Shown here one piece after another: positions 17,101 to 26,418 of a stretch of 51,111 nt of DNA. This DNA comes from Caldimonas mangrovi (lineage in GTDB: Bacteria > Pseudomonadota > Gammaproteobacteria > Burkholderiales > Burkholderiaceae_C). The translations under genes were made by a program, and so were the position numbers. The DNA is taken from positions 1 through 51,111 of the forward strand of contig NZ_JAMKFE010000023.1 in assembly GCF_023721835.1 (NCBI RefSeq). Direction: 5' to 3'. Below the pieces are notes generated by a model, which did not search any database, was not told the DNA's origin, and saw only the letters and a program-made list of their open reading frames with translations. Each line of letters starts with the position of its first letter. The first letter of the stretch is position 1.

Positions 17101-17643
17101 ATGGCGAGCGTACTGATGGTGCCGGGTATCGGCAACTCCGGTCCGACGCACTGGCAGACCCTGTGGGAGCAGCGCGAGCCGCAACGCTTCGTGCGCATCG
17201 AACAGGCCGATTGGGAGCGACCCGAGGCCTCGGCCTGGTGCGACGGTTTCGAGCAGGCTGTGCGCCGCGCCGGTGGGCCGGTGGTGGTCGTGGCGCACAG
17301 CCTGGGCTCGCTGCTCGCCGTGATGGCCACGCCGCGCAGCGCCGATCGCATCGCCGCGGCAATGCTGGTGTCGGTGCCCGATCCGGCGTCGGCAGCCTTT
17401 CCGCGCGAGGAGACCCGCGGCTTCGAGTCGGTGCCGCGCGCGGCCTTGCCCTTTCCGTCGCTGGTCGTGATGAGCAGCAACGACCCGTTCGGCAGTGTCG
17501 AGCATGCCCGCGCGCTGGCAGGCGCCTGGGGCAGCGAGTTCGCCTGTATCGGCGACGCGGGGCACATCAATGCAGCGAGCGGGCTGGGCGACTGGCCTCA
17601 GGGGCAGACCCTGTTGGCACGGCTGACGGCAGGGCTGCGATGA
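17101..17643 (+). CDS. RBBP9/YdeN family alpha/beta hydrolase
   Basis: The 180-residue serine hydrolase matches the compact RBBP9/YdeN group: N-terminal MVPGIGNSGPTHWQ, nucleophile S67 in VAHSLGS, acid D128 in SSNDPF and histidine H155 in GDAGHINAASG. All three triad residues are present, so the enzyme should be active, but natural substrates of the family are poorly known. A strong AAGGAG lies upstream of the ATG. It is divergent from the Lrp-type regulator, which could control it. Confidence 0.9.
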   Translation: MASVLMVPGIGNSGPTHWQTLWEQREPQRFVRIEQADWERPEASAWCDGFEQAVRRAGGPVVVVAHSLGSLLAVMATPRSADRIAAAMLVSVPDPASAAFPREETRGFESVPRAALPFPSLVVMSSNDPFGSVEHARALAGAWGSEFACIGDAGHINAASGLGDWPQGQTLLARLTAGLR

Positions 17644-17659
17644 GCGGCAACGGTACGCT

Positions 17660-18930
17660 TCACCGGCTCGCCGCCGCCTGCTCGACCAGCCGGTGATAGA
17701 AGCGCACCAGCTCCGCCAGGTTGGCGGTCGACACCCGTTCGTTGGTGCCATGGAAGCGCGGCAGGTCTTCCGGCCGTGCACGCACCGGCGAGAAGCGGTA
17801 GATGTGGTCGCTGATCGCAGTGAAATGGCGTGAGTCGGTCGCACCGATCATCAGACCCGGCGCGACAATGGTGCCGGGGAAGACTTCGCGCACGGTGCGG
17901 TTGATCAACTGGTACGACGGCGATTGCGTCGGCGAGACGGGCGACGCCTCCGAGCTGCCGGGCAGGGCATAGAGCTCGAAGCGGTCGTCGGCCACCGTGC
18001 GCTTGACATGCTGCAGCACGCCGTCCTTGGTGTCGCCCGGCAGCAGCCGGAAGTTGACCGTCGCCTCGGCGCGACCGGGCACCACGTTGTCCTTGTTGCC
18101 GGCGTTGACCATCGTCAGCGCGGTGGTGGTGCGCAGCATCGCGTTGGTGCTGGCGCCGGCTTCGAGCTGCTTTTGCACCACCGGGCCGAACAGCCACAGG
18201 TTGGACAGCGCGATGCGACCGAAGCCGTCCATCTCGGGCGCGACGGTCTCGAACATCTCGCGGGCGACGCCACGGATGCCGCCGGGCAGCTGTTCGTCAT
18301 CGATCCGCTTGAGCGCCGCGCTCATCATCGGGATCGCGCCGGTGCCTTGGGGGGGCGGCATCGAAGAATGGCCCGGCGTGGCCGCCACGCGCAGCACGAC
18401 CGACAGGTAGCCCTTCTCGGCGATGCCGATCAGCGCCGCAGGCTTCGACAGCCCAGGCATCACACCGTCGGTGATCAGCAGGCCCTCGTCGATCACGAAC
18501 TCGAGCTTCACGTTGCGTTCGGCCAGCAGGCGGGCGATCTGTACCGCGCCGCGCTGGCCGCCGACTTCCTCGTCGGCGCCGAAGGCGAGGTAGACGGTGC
18601 GCCGCGGCTGGAAACCGGCGGCGAGCAGCATCTCGATGGCCTCCAGCTGCGCGATCAGGTTGCCCTTGTCGTCCCAGGCGCCGCGACCCCAGACAAAACC
18701 GTCCTTCACCTCGCCCGAGAAGGGCGCGACGCTCCAGTCGCCTTCGGTGCCGGCCGCGACGGGCACCACGTCCTGGTGCGCCATCAGCAGGATGGGAGGC
18801 GCCGCCGCGTCGGTGCCGCGCCAGGTGTAGAGCAGACTCAACTCGCGGTGACGGCGGCGGCGAGCAACAGCGCCAGCAGCAAGACCGCCAGCAGCAGGCG
18901 CTTGACGAGAACAAGGGCACGAGGGCGCAC
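17660..18930 (-). pseudogene. M20 family metallopeptidase with deleted and frameshifted N-terminal part
   Basis: The main frame, readable from about 18844 down to 17660, encodes the M20 catalytic and dimerisation domains. Metal-ligand motifs are present: LLMAHQDVVP, WGRGAWDDKG, FGADEEVGGQ and VIDEG. No proper start exists in that frame. In another frame, a GTG at 18930 with GGAG upstream encodes a normal membrane-anchor start (VRPRALVLVKRLLLAVLL, about 30 residues) and then hits TGA at 18840-18838. Members with this architecture normally have several dozen residues between anchor and catalytic core. Those are missing, and the join changes frame. The gene therefore looks inactivated by a deletion of roughly 200 bp. 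A sequencing or assembly error is the alternative. Confidence 0.7.
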
Positions 18931-19139
18931 GGGGAGCTCCGAAGCGAACGACCGTGCGGAGTATAGGCAGCGACCGCCCGGGAACCTCGCCCGTCGGGTC
19001 GACTGGCGATGGTCCCAGGTGCGTGCGCCACCGCACCTGGGTTACCGTTGCGCCCGCGTCGATGTCGCACAAGCGACGCCGCCGACCGGACGCGCGGCCT
19101 AGGCTGGCACCGCAAGAACCGATGATGTAGGAGACCCTC

Positions 19140-20774
19140 ATGACCCTGTCCCGTCTGGCCCGCCGGGCCTTCGCCCTGCTCGCCGCAGCCGCGCTTGCCG
19201 CCTGCAGCACCGCACCCGTGACCCGACCGTCGGGCTGGTCGGCGCCCGAGGTGCTGGTGCCGCCGTCCGCCTTCAAGGGCGTGCATGGGCTCGCGGTCGA
19301 TGCCCAGGGCCGGCTGCTAGCGGCCAGTGTCGTCGGCAATGCCATCTGGGAGGTCGACCGTCGCAGCGGGGAAGCCCGCGTCTTCATCGGCGCGCCCGAA
19401 GGACAGGCGGATGACATCGCGGTCGGGCCCCGGGGCGAGCTGGCCTGGACGGCCTATCTGCAAGGCCAGGTGCACTACCGGGAAAACGATGCCGCGCCCA
19501 TCCGGGTGCTGGCGAAGGGCCTGCCCGGCCTTAATTCGCTGGCCTTCGACCCGCGCAACGGCAAGCTCTATGCAACGCAGGTCTTTCTCGGCGACGCGCT
19601 GTGGGAGATCCATCTCGACGGCAGGCCGCCGCGGCTGATCGCCAAGGATTTGGGCGGCCTGAACGGTTTCGAGGTGGGGCCGGACGGTTTCATCTACGGC
19701 CCCTTGTGGTTCAAGGGGCAGGTCGCGAAGGTCGACCCCGCCGACGGCAGGATCAGCGTGATCAACAGCGAGTTCAAGATCCCCGCCGCCGCCAACCTCG
19801 ACGGCAAGGGCAACCTCTGGGTGGTCGACACGAACACCGGAGAGTTGTCGCGCGTGGCGCTGTCGAGCGGCCGTAAAACCGTGGTCAGGCAGCTCGACCG
19901 GGCGATCGACAACCTCGCCATCGCTCCCGACGGCACGATCTACGTGGCCAACATGGTCGACAACGCGGTGCAGGCCTATCACCCCGCGAGCGGCGAGTTG
20001 CGCACGCTGACGAGCGGCAAGCTGTCGGTGCCGGCCGGGCTGAAGGCCGACGGCGATACGCTGTGGATCGCCGACATCTTCAGCTTCCGCCGCATCGACC
20101 GGCACAGCGGCGAGGTGAAGGACGTCTTTCGCATGCAGTCGTCCGACCTGGAGTACCCGTTCTCGGTCTCGGTGTCGGCCCGCCACTTCGCGCTGACGTC
20201 CTGGTTCACCGGCTCGGTGCAGGTGGTCGACCGCTCCAGCTTGAAGACCGTGGCCTTCCTGCACGGGCTGCAGGCGCCGTCCGATGCGGTGCTGTTCGAC
20301 GATGGCAGCCTGGCCTATGCAGAGCTGGGTTCCGGCAACGTCGTGCAGGCCAGCGGGGCGGACTTCAAGCAGCGCCGCGTCGTCGCGCACGGCCTCGCCG
20401 GCCCGGTCCAGATGGTGCGCGGACGCGACGGTGCCCTCTACGTGACCGAAGCTGCCGGGCGCCTCGTGCGCATTGCGCTGGCCGACGGCAAGCGCACCAT
20501 CGTGGCCGACCGCCTGGCGCTGCCCGAGGGCGTCGCGCAGACCCCATGGGGCAGCTTCATCGTTGCCGAGGCGGCGGCGCGCCGGTTGACAGAGATCGAC
20601 CCCGACAGCGGCCAACGCCGCACGGTGGCAGAGAACCTGCCGATCGGCTTCGAGGCCGGCCCGGGCATGCCGCCACCGTACATCCCGACCGGGGTCACCG
20701 TGACGTCGGACGGCACGGTCTACGTCAGCGCCGACCGGAACAATGCGGTCTACCGCATCCGGCCGGCACGCTGA
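19140..20774 (+). CDS. Beta-propeller lipoprotein (SMP-30/NHL-like repeats)
   Basis: The 544-residue protein has a lipoprotein signal with lipobox LAAC (cysteine 22), so it is anchored to a membrane facing the periplasm. The rest is a series of about 40-residue propeller blades with the recurrent pattern xPDGxIYVAxxxxxxV (for example IAPDGTIYVANMVDNAV and VTSDGTVYVSADRNNAVY), as in NHL and SMP-30/gluconolactonase folds. Two propellers may be present given the length. No catalytic site can be named with confidence. The gene is divergent from the damaged M20 peptidase gene. Confidence 0.8.
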   Translation: MTLSRLARRAFALLAAAALAACSTAPVTRPSGWSAPEVLVPPSAFKGVHGLAVDAQGRLLAASVVGNAIWEVDRRSGEARVFIGAPEGQADDIAVGPRGELAWTAYLQGQVHYRENDAAPIRVLAKGLPGLNSLAFDPRNGKLYATQVFLGDALWEIHLDGRPPRLIAKDLGGLNGFEVGPDGFIYGPLWFKGQVAKVDPADGRISVINSEFKIPAAANLDGKGNLWVVDTNTGELSRVALSSGRKTVVRQLDRAIDNLAIAPDGTIYVANMVDNAVQAYHPASGELRTLTSGKLSVPAGLKADGDTLWIADIFSFRRIDRHSGEVKDVFRMQSSDLEYPFSVSVSARHFALTSWFTGSVQVVDRSSLKTVAFLHGLQAPSDAVLFDDGSLAYAELGSGNVVQASGADFKQRRVVAHGLAGPVQMVRGRDGALYVTEAAGRLVRIALADGKRTIVADRLALPEGVAQTPWGSFIVAEAAARRLTEIDPDSGQRRTVAENLPIGFEAGPGMPPPYIPTGVTVTSDGTVYVSADRNNAVYRIRPAR

Positions 20775-20888
20775 GCGCGGCCTCGGCAGGGGCAGCGATG
20801 TCCGTCCGCGGAGGCGATGTTTAAATTAAAGTGACAGATTAGATATGCCGCCGATCTCATTGTCATGCAACGATATTTCATGATGATC

Positions 20889-20894
20889 TATAAC
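20889..20894 (+). promoter_or_regulatory. Possible -10 element before xthA in an AT-rich island
   Basis: The gap 20775-20926 contains an AT-rich stretch (about 20818-20893) that stands out from the GC-rich surroundings. TATAAC at 20889-20894 lies 32 bases before the xthA ATG. No well-spaced -35 hexamer was found: the best candidate, TTGTCA at 20860-20865, is 23 bases away. Confidence 0.3.
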
Positions 20895-20926
20895 GGCGGG
20901 CACGTGTACTGCTCGATGCTCCGGCA

Positions 20927-21706
20927 ATGAAGATCGCGACCTTCAACGTCAACGGCATCAATGGCCGCCTGCCGCGCCTGCTCGAATGGCTGGGTGAATC
21001 GCAGCCGGACGTCGCCTGCTTGCAGGAGCTGAAAACCGTCGACGCCAGCTTCCCGGCCGCCGCCATTGCCCAGGCCGGCTACGGTGCCCTGTGGCACGGG
21101 CAGAAAGGCTTCAACGGCGTCGCGATCCTGGCCCGCGGCGCGGAGCCGGTCGAGTTGCGTCGCGGCTTGCCGGGTGATGCCGCCGACACGCAGAGTCGCT
21201 ATCTCGAAGCTGCCGTCAACGGTGTGGTGATCGGTTGCCTCTACCTGCCCAACGGCAACCCGCAGCCTGGCCCGAAGTTCGACTACAAGCTGGCGTGGTT
21301 CGAGCGCTTCATCCGCCACGCCGAGACGCTGCGCGAGTGCGGCGCCCCGGTGGTGCTGGCGGGCGACTACAACGTGGTGCCGACCGACGACGTGGCCGAT
21401 ATCTATTCGACGCGATCGTGGAAGAAGGACGCGCTGCTGCAGCCCGAATCTCGCGACGCCTACGGCAGGCTGCTGGCGCAGGGCTGGACCGACGCCATCC
21501 GCCACCTGCACCCCGGCGAGCCGGTCTACACCTTCTGGGACTATTTCCGCGATCGCTGGCCACGCAATGCGGGGCTGCGCATCGACCACCTGCTGCTCAA
21601 CTCGCTCGCGGCGACGCGGCTGGCCGACGCCGGTGTCGACCGGGAGCAGCGCGGCAAGGAGAAGGCGAGCGACCATGCGCCCGCGTGGGTGCGGCTGGCC
21701 GACTGA
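20927..21706 (+). CDS. xthA: Exodeoxyribonuclease III
   Basis: The 259-residue protein is a full-length ExoIII/AP endonuclease of the EEP superfamily, acting in base excision repair as a 3'-5' exonuclease and AP endonuclease. Visible catalytic motifs are MKIATFNVNGI at the start, QELK with metal ligand E34, the tyrosine in LYLPNGNP, AGDYNVVP and the C-terminal SDHAP. It lies 11 bases from the convergent acetoacetyl-CoA synthetase gene. Its promoter probably lies in the AT-rich stretch just upstream. Confidence 0.93.
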   Translation: MKIATFNVNGINGRLPRLLEWLGESQPDVACLQELKTVDASFPAAAIAQAGYGALWHGQKGFNGVAILARGAEPVELRRGLPGDAADTQSRYLEAAVNGVVIGCLYLPNGNPQPGPKFDYKLAWFERFIRHAETLRECGAPVVLAGDYNVVPTDDVADIYSTRSWKKDALLQPESRDAYGRLLAQGWTDAIRHLHPGEPVYTFWDYFRDRWPRNAGLRIDHLLLNSLAATRLADAGVDREQRGKEKASDHAPAWVRLAD

Positions 21707-21717
21707 GGGACCGACAT

Positions 21718-23712
21718 TCAGGCGCAGCCGCTGTGCGCGGCCTGGTCGACATACCAGCCCAGGCACTGTGGGTTGGCCATCGCGTCGCGGTTGACCACCC
21801 GTTCGATCGGCTGGCCCAGGAACAGCTTCTTGATCGGCACTTCCTGCTTCTTGCCCGACAGCGTGCGCGGAATCTCCGGCGCCTGGATCAACTCATCAGG
21901 CAGGAAGCGCGGCGACAGCGCGGTCTTGATCGCGTCGCGGATGCGGGCCGTCAAGGCGGCGTCCAGCGTGTGTCCGGGGCGCAGCACGACGAACAGGATC
22001 ATGCGGCTGTCGCGGCCCAGGTATTCGAGGTCGATGACCATGGAATCGAGCACCTCGGGCAGCGCCTCGACTGCGGCGTAGATCTCGCTCGTGCCCATGC
22101 GCAGCCCGTGGCGGTTGATCGTCGCATCGCTGCGGCCGAAGATCACGCAACTGCCGTCGGGCAGGATCTTCAGCCAGTCGCCATGGCGCCACACACCGGG
22201 GTAGACATCGAAGTAGCTGGACAGATAGCGCGCGTTGCCGGTGTCGCCCCACAGGCGCAGCGGCATCGAGGGCAGTGGCCGGGTGCAGACCAGTTCGCCG
22301 ACCTCGTCGACGACCGGCTCGCCGGCTTCGTTCCAGGCTTCGACGGCGCTGCCGATCTGCCGGCACTGCATGCGCCCCGGCACCTGAGGCAGCTCGCGGT
22401 GGCCGGCGATGAAGGCGCCGCAGAAGTCGGTGCCGCCGGAGATATTGCTCCACCAGATGTCTTGCGTGCCGAGGCGTTCGAACTGTGCGCTGCCCCAGCG
22501 CTGCACCTCTTCGGCCAGCGGCGAGCCGGTGGCGCCGAGCGCGCGGATGCCGGTCAGGTCGCCGCAGGCCGGCAGGTCGACGCCGGCTTTCATGCAGTTG
22601 GCATAGAAGGCCGCGCCTGCGCCGAAGTAGGTGAGCCGATGCCGCGCGGCAAAGCGCCACAGCACGGTCCAGTCGGGCGCCTCCTTCGGGCCGCTGGGGC
22701 TGCCGTCGTAGAGACAGATGGTGACGCCGTCCAGCAGCCCGCCGATCTGGCAGTTCCACATCACCCAGCCGGTGCTGCTGTACCAGTGGAAGCGTTCGCC
22801 GAAGTTGTTCGCGCTGTAGCTGGCGCCCAGGTCGTAGTGCTTGCCGCCGGCGGCAGCCATCAGCAGGATGCCGCCATGGCCGTGCACGATCGGCTTGGGC
22901 AGGCCGGTGGTGCCGCTGGAATAGACGATCCACAGCGGATGGTCGAAGGGCAGCCATTCGGGTTCGAAGCCGGCGGTGCGCAAATCGTTGCGTGCCGTCG
23001 CGTCGGCGAAGCGCAGATCGGCCGCGACGCGGTGTGCGGCAAAGGGGGTTTCGAGCACGACCAGCGTGCGCACGCTGGGCAATTCGGCACGCAGCGACTC
23101 GATGGTGCCGGCCCGGTCCAGCGGCTTGCCGGCGTAGTGCACCCCGTCGGCCGCGATCAGCACGCGCGGCTCGATCTGGCGGAAGCGGTCGACGACGGCA
23201 CGCGTGCCCATGTCCGGGGCGCACACGCTCCAGATCGCGCCGACGCTCGCGCAGGCCAGGAAGGCCACCACGGTCTCCGGCACGTTGGGCAGGTAGGCCG
23301 CGACCCGGTCGCCGCGCTGCACGCCGGCGTCCTGCAAAGCCAGTGCGAGCGACGCCACCTGGCGCTTCAGTTCGGGCCACGAAAACTCGCGCACCTGACC
23401 CCGTTCGTTCTCGCAGACGATCGCCGGCATGCCGGCCGCATGGGCCGCTTCGACGTGGCGGAACACGCGCTGCGCGTAGTTGACCTGTGCGCCAGGAAAC
23501 CAGCGCGCGCCGGGCATGCGGTCATCGGCGAGCACCGCCGTGAACGGCGTCGGCGAGTCCATCTGCTCGTAGTCCCACAGGCTGCGCCAGAAGGCGTCGA
23601 GGTCGGTCACCGACCAGCGGCGCAGGGATTCGAAGTCCGGGAAGCTCAGGCCGCGGTGCTCGCGCAGCCAGTCCTGGTACAGGCGGATCTGAGGAACGTA
23701 AGGCGGTTTCAT
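21718..23712 (-). CDS. Acetoacetyl-CoA synthetase (acetoacetate-CoA ligase)
   Basis: The 664-residue ANL-superfamily enzyme starts MKPPYVPQIRLYQDWLREHRG, the N-terminal cap seen in acetoacetyl-CoA synthetases. The AMP-binding P-loop is VYSSGTTGLPKPIVHGHGG. Other marks are WYSSTGWVMWN, the YDGSPSGP loop and the C-terminal lysine region RTLSGKKQEVPIKKL. It activates acetoacetate to acetoacetyl-CoA using ATP, linking ketone-body or polyhydroxyalkanoate breakdown to central metabolism. The start at 23712 is preferred over an in-frame codon at 23760 because it matches the family N-terminus. It stands as a single gene convergent with xthA. Confidence 0.92.
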   Translation of the reverse strand: MKPPYVPQIRLYQDWLREHRGLSFPDFESLRRWSVTDLDAFWRSLWDYEQMDSPTPFTAVLADDRMPGARWFPGAQVNYAQRVFRHVEAAHAAGMPAIVCENERGQVREFSWPELKRQVASLALALQDAGVQRGDRVAAYLPNVPETVVAFLACASVGAIWSVCAPDMGTRAVVDRFRQIEPRVLIAADGVHYAGKPLDRAGTIESLRAELPSVRTLVVLETPFAAHRVAADLRFADATARNDLRTAGFEPEWLPFDHPLWIVYSSGTTGLPKPIVHGHGGILLMAAAGGKHYDLGASYSANNFGERFHWYSSTGWVMWNCQIGGLLDGVTICLYDGSPSGPKEAPDWTVLWRFAARHRLTYFGAGAAFYANCMKAGVDLPACGDLTGIRALGATGSPLAEEVQRWGSAQFERLGTQDIWWSNISGGTDFCGAFIAGHRELPQVPGRMQCRQIGSAVEAWNEAGEPVVDEVGELVCTRPLPSMPLRLWGDTGNARYLSSYFDVYPGVWRHGDWLKILPDGSCVIFGRSDATINRHGLRMGTSEIYAAVEALPEVLDSMVIDLEYLGRDSRMILFVVLRPGHTLDAALTARIRDAIKTALSPRFLPDELIQAPEIPRTLSGKKQEVPIKKLFLGQPIERVVNRDAMANPQCLGWYVDQAAHSGCA

Positions 23713-23809
23713 GAGGTGCAGCCTACGGGCAAGGCCCGCAGCGCACCTCAGGGTTTTCACTTCGGCACTTGCGCCATTCGCACATCGGCCGCCACCGGGC
23801 GTCGAGCCG

Positions 23810-24127
23810 CTACGGCGCCTCGCGCCAGGGGTCGTCCCAGCCCAGCAACTCGGCGACGCGCCGCATCACCCAGGTCGCCTCGGCAGCATCGACGCCGGTG
23901 TCGCCGGCGAGCAGACCGCGGTGCATGCGCTCCAGCACATCGGCCTCCGTCACCTGCAGTTGCCATAGCTTGTCGCGTGCGGTCTCGCCGAGCATCTGGG
24001 CCAGGTCCTCGCAGTACTCGTAGCGCTGTGCGATGTGCTCGCGGCTTTCGCGTGGTTTCAGCCGCCCGGGCTCGACGAAGAGCTCGATGAACGACGGCGG
24101 GACGATGAACTGGTTTTCTTCGGACAC
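23810..24127 (-). CDS. Conserved hypothetical protein
   Basis: The product is a 105-residue acidic, helical, soluble protein with no signal peptide or membrane segment (start MSEENQFIVPPSFIELFVE). The pattern resembles small conserved proteins of Burkholderiales for which I know no function. It lies between the acetoacetyl-CoA synthetase and a small thioredoxin on the same strand, 97 and 30 bases away, so it could share a transcript with either. Confidence 0.7.
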   Translation of the reverse strand: MSEENQFIVPPSFIELFVEPGRLKPRESREHIAQRYEYCEDLAQMLGETARDKLWQLQVTEADVLERMHRGLLAGDTGVDAAEATWVMRRVAELLGWDDPWREAP

Positions 24128-24157
24128 CGGCGCATTGTCACACCGGGCGCACCGGGC

Positions 24158-24481
24158 TCATTCGAGACGTGCCGCGAGCTGCACCACCGGTTCGTCGCCG
24201 GGCGACAACCGGTGCTCGGCGGCCGCGCGCACCAGCCGTTGCAGTTCGGCCTGCGACGGCGTGCCGGTGCCGAAGAAGCGCACCTCGCCGGCGTCGCCGC
24301 GGATCAGCAGCGTCGGGAAGTTCTCGACGTCGACACTGCCGACGAGTTCCGCTTCGTCCTCGATGTCGATCCAGCGAAACGCGTGCTGCGGCCACGCGGC
24401 AGCGACGGCTTCGAAGTTGGCTCGGTAGTCGTTGCAGACATGGCACCAGCGGGCACAGAGGCAGGCGATCAGCATGGGCAA
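24158..24481 (-). CDS. Thioredoxin-fold protein
   Basis: The 107-residue thioredoxin-like protein has the redox motif WCHVC at residues 12-16 and cis-proline P56 in NFPTLLI. The His at the second variable position of the CxxC is unusual for thioredoxin and reminiscent of more oxidising family members. It lacks a signal peptide. The N-terminal strand before the active site is very short, so the fold is minimal; an upstream start was not found because a hairpin and the tannase gene come next. It probably shares a transcript with the hypothetical gene 30 bases downstream. Confidence 0.8.
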   Translation of the reverse strand: MPMLIACLCARWCHVCNDYRANFEAVAAAWPQHAFRWIDIEDEAELVGSVDVENFPTLLIRGDAGEVRFFGTGTPSQAELQRLVRAAAEHRLSPGDEPVVQLAARLE

Positions 24482-24494
24482 GGGCGGCAGGCAA

Positions 24495-24519
24495 GGCAGC
24501 GCGGACAGGCCGCGCTGCC
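24495..24519 (-). terminator. Hairpin terminator after the tannase gene
   Basis: A perfect 10-bp GC-rich stem (GGCAGCGCGG/CCGCGCTGCC) with a 5-nt loop begins about 22 bases after the tannase stop on the minus strand. It is followed by TTGCC rather than a long T-run, so termination may be partial. Confidence 0.5.
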
Positions 24520-24541
24520 GCCGTCTTCTGAGATCCGTCCA

Positions 24542-26248
24542 TTATCTGCATTCGAAGTTCTCGGCGTCCTCGATGCTGCCCGTTCCCAGGTAGCGGGCCA
24601 CTCGCGGGTAGGGGCACAGCGGCCGGGTGCGGTCGGCCGCCCAACCGGCCGGCACGTCGGGATTGGCACCACCGGCATTGCCTGCTCCGCGGGCCGAAGC
24701 GACGACACGGTGCGGTTCGATGCCGCGTTCGACCCAGTCGACCAGAGCGCCCAGCATGTCGAACTGGTCGGTGGACGGACCGCCCGAGCAGTGCCCCATG
24801 CCCGGCACCCGGTAGAAGCGCGCAAACTCCGCCGCCTTGCCGTCGTGGGTGGCCTGCAGGCCGTCGTACCACGCCTGCGTGTCGTCGACCGAGAAGATCG
24901 GGTCGCTGACGCCGTGGTAGACCATCATCTTGGCACCCCGGTTGCGCAAGGTGGACAGGTCGCGGACGTCGGGCGGTGTCATGAAGCTCATTGCCGGCTC
25001 GGTGTAGGTGCCGTTGCTCGCGCTCACGGCGGCCACCAGGGCATCGATGTCGGCGGACAGCGCGAAGGCCGGCCCGTTGAAGCCGGCCGGGTCTTGCGGC
25101 GGCACCTGGAAGACGAAGCCGATCGCGCTCGAATCGAGCACCAACGGGGCGGTGAACTCCCAGAACGCGACGCCGGGCGAGGCCAGGCCCGAGTCGTACG
25201 GGAAGCTGGCATAGACGGCCGCACCGCTGCTGCTGACGGCGCCGCTGAAGATGGGCGCAATGGCGGTCTTCTGTGCCGCGCTCAGGCAGCTGCCGTCGCG
25301 TGCACCGGTGCAGGTGGGCACGTCGTCGGCGAGACTGAAGGCGGCCTGGCAGGCGCTGGTGTCTTGCACCATGCCGTCCTCGGCGCCATCCAGCGCGTCG
25401 CACTTCGCCAGCACCCGTTCGGCCACCAGGCTGCGCTCGTCCGCGGTGAAGGCGGTCGACAGGTCGGTGGGGTCGGTCGCGACACTGGCGTAGCGCTGCG
25501 CGCCGAAGATGTTGGCGATCGCGGCCCGGGGCAGCCGGTAGCCCGGCGCGCCGGCCAGAAAGCCGTCGTACTGATCGGCATAGCGGGCTGCTGCGACGAA
25601 GGTATGGCGCCCACCGTTCGAACAGCCGCCGAAGTAGGAACGGTCGGGCGCCTTGCCGTACGCCGTTGCGATCACCTGCCGCGCCATCGGCGTCAGCTTG
25701 GCGACGGCCTGGTAGCCATAGTCCAGGCGCGCCTGCGGGTCGAGGCCGAACACCGGGTTTTGTGCGGCGCTGTGGCCTGCGTCCGAACTGAGCACCGCAA
25801 AACCCCGGTGCAGTGCATGCGTCAACGGCCCGCCGCCGGCGGCGCCGGTGGCCTGCACCACCGAGCCGTCCAGCCCGCCGTTGCCCTGGTGGAAGAAGCG
25901 GCCGTTCCACGCCACCGGCAGGCGCATCTCGAAGCCGATGGCGTAGGGCTGACTGTCCACGGCGCTGGTGCGTTCGTGCATGCGGCCGGTCACCAGGCAA
26001 TGTGCGGGCACCGGCTGGCCGCCCACCGTCAGGTCGCCGGCCGGCACCGTGGCCGTGGTGTCGATGACGGTGTCGGTCAGCACGAGCCGGTCGGCCAGCT
26101 GGTCGCATGTTCCGTCGAGCCCGGCGGGGGTCGCTGGCGCGAGTCGGGGCAGCGTGTCGTCATTGCTGCCGCCGCCGCAAGCGGCCATGACGAGCAGCGA
26201 TGCCGTGGCAATGACGAAACCCGACGGAAGCCGGCGGATGTGGTGCAT
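24542..26248 (-). CDS. Tannase/feruloyl esterase family lipoprotein
   Basis: The 568-residue exported protein has a lipoprotein signal (lipobox VMAAC, then GGGSNDD), so it is probably membrane-anchored. It belongs to the tannase/feruloyl esterase alpha/beta-hydrolase family. The nucleophile motif is GCSNGGRH at about 211-218. The acid region is YHGVSDPIFSVDDTQ and the histidine lies in VPGMGHCSGG, with the family's cysteines flanking the active site (GCS and GHC). It would cleave ester-linked aromatic acids such as gallate, ferulate or terephthalate-type esters. That fits thematically with the aromatic-acid clusters downstream, although it is a separate transcription unit. Confidence 0.85.
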   Translation of the reverse strand: MHHIRRLPSGFVIATASLLVMAACGGGSNDDTLPRLAPATPAGLDGTCDQLADRLVLTDTVIDTTATVPAGDLTVGGQPVPAHCLVTGRMHERTSAVDSQPYAIGFEMRLPVAWNGRFFHQGNGGLDGSVVQATGAAGGGPLTHALHRGFAVLSSDAGHSAAQNPVFGLDPQARLDYGYQAVAKLTPMARQVIATAYGKAPDRSYFGGCSNGGRHTFVAAARYADQYDGFLAGAPGYRLPRAAIANIFGAQRYASVATDPTDLSTAFTADERSLVAERVLAKCDALDGAEDGMVQDTSACQAAFSLADDVPTCTGARDGSCLSAAQKTAIAPIFSGAVSSSGAAVYASFPYDSGLASPGVAFWEFTAPLVLDSSAIGFVFQVPPQDPAGFNGPAFALSADIDALVAAVSASNGTYTEPAMSFMTPPDVRDLSTLRNRGAKMMVYHGVSDPIFSVDDTQAWYDGLQATHDGKAAEFARFYRVPGMGHCSGGPSTDQFDMLGALVDWVERGIEPHRVVASARGAGNAGGANPDVPAGWAADRTRPLCPYPRVARYLGTGSIEDAENFECR

Positions 26249-26268
26249 GGTGGCGTCTCCTCTGGTGG

Positions 26269-26297
26269 TATGTAATTAAATTAATTAAATAAAAATC
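26269..26297 (-). promoter_or_regulatory. AT-rich promoter region of the tannase gene
   Basis: A run of almost pure A/T (plus strand around gtaattaaattaattaaat, 26271-26289, then aaaaat) lies about 20-50 bases upstream of the tannase start. It is exceptional in this GC-rich window. Several overlapping -10-like hexamers occur, so the exact element cannot be fixed. Confidence 0.4.
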
Positions 26298-26418
26298 CAG
26301 AGGTCAGGGGGGATTCCCTAGGTCTTGTCGCCGTAAATGATTCAAGAAGTGCATGAAATCAGCGCACTGGAAGGCCAAGGCCGAACACGGCCGGGCACGC
26401 AGGGGGCGGATGGAAAGG

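Noticed and set aside
18931-19417. Apparent N-terminal extension of the M20 peptidase frame
   Set aside because: The extension reads through the divergent lipoprotein gene and the intergenic region and has no peptidase similarity; the real start is the out-of-frame GTG at 18930.
21235-24090. A 951-codon open frame on the plus strand
   Set aside because: It is antisense to the acetoacetyl-CoA synthetase gene and out of frame with xthA; composition is shadow-like and no motif is present.
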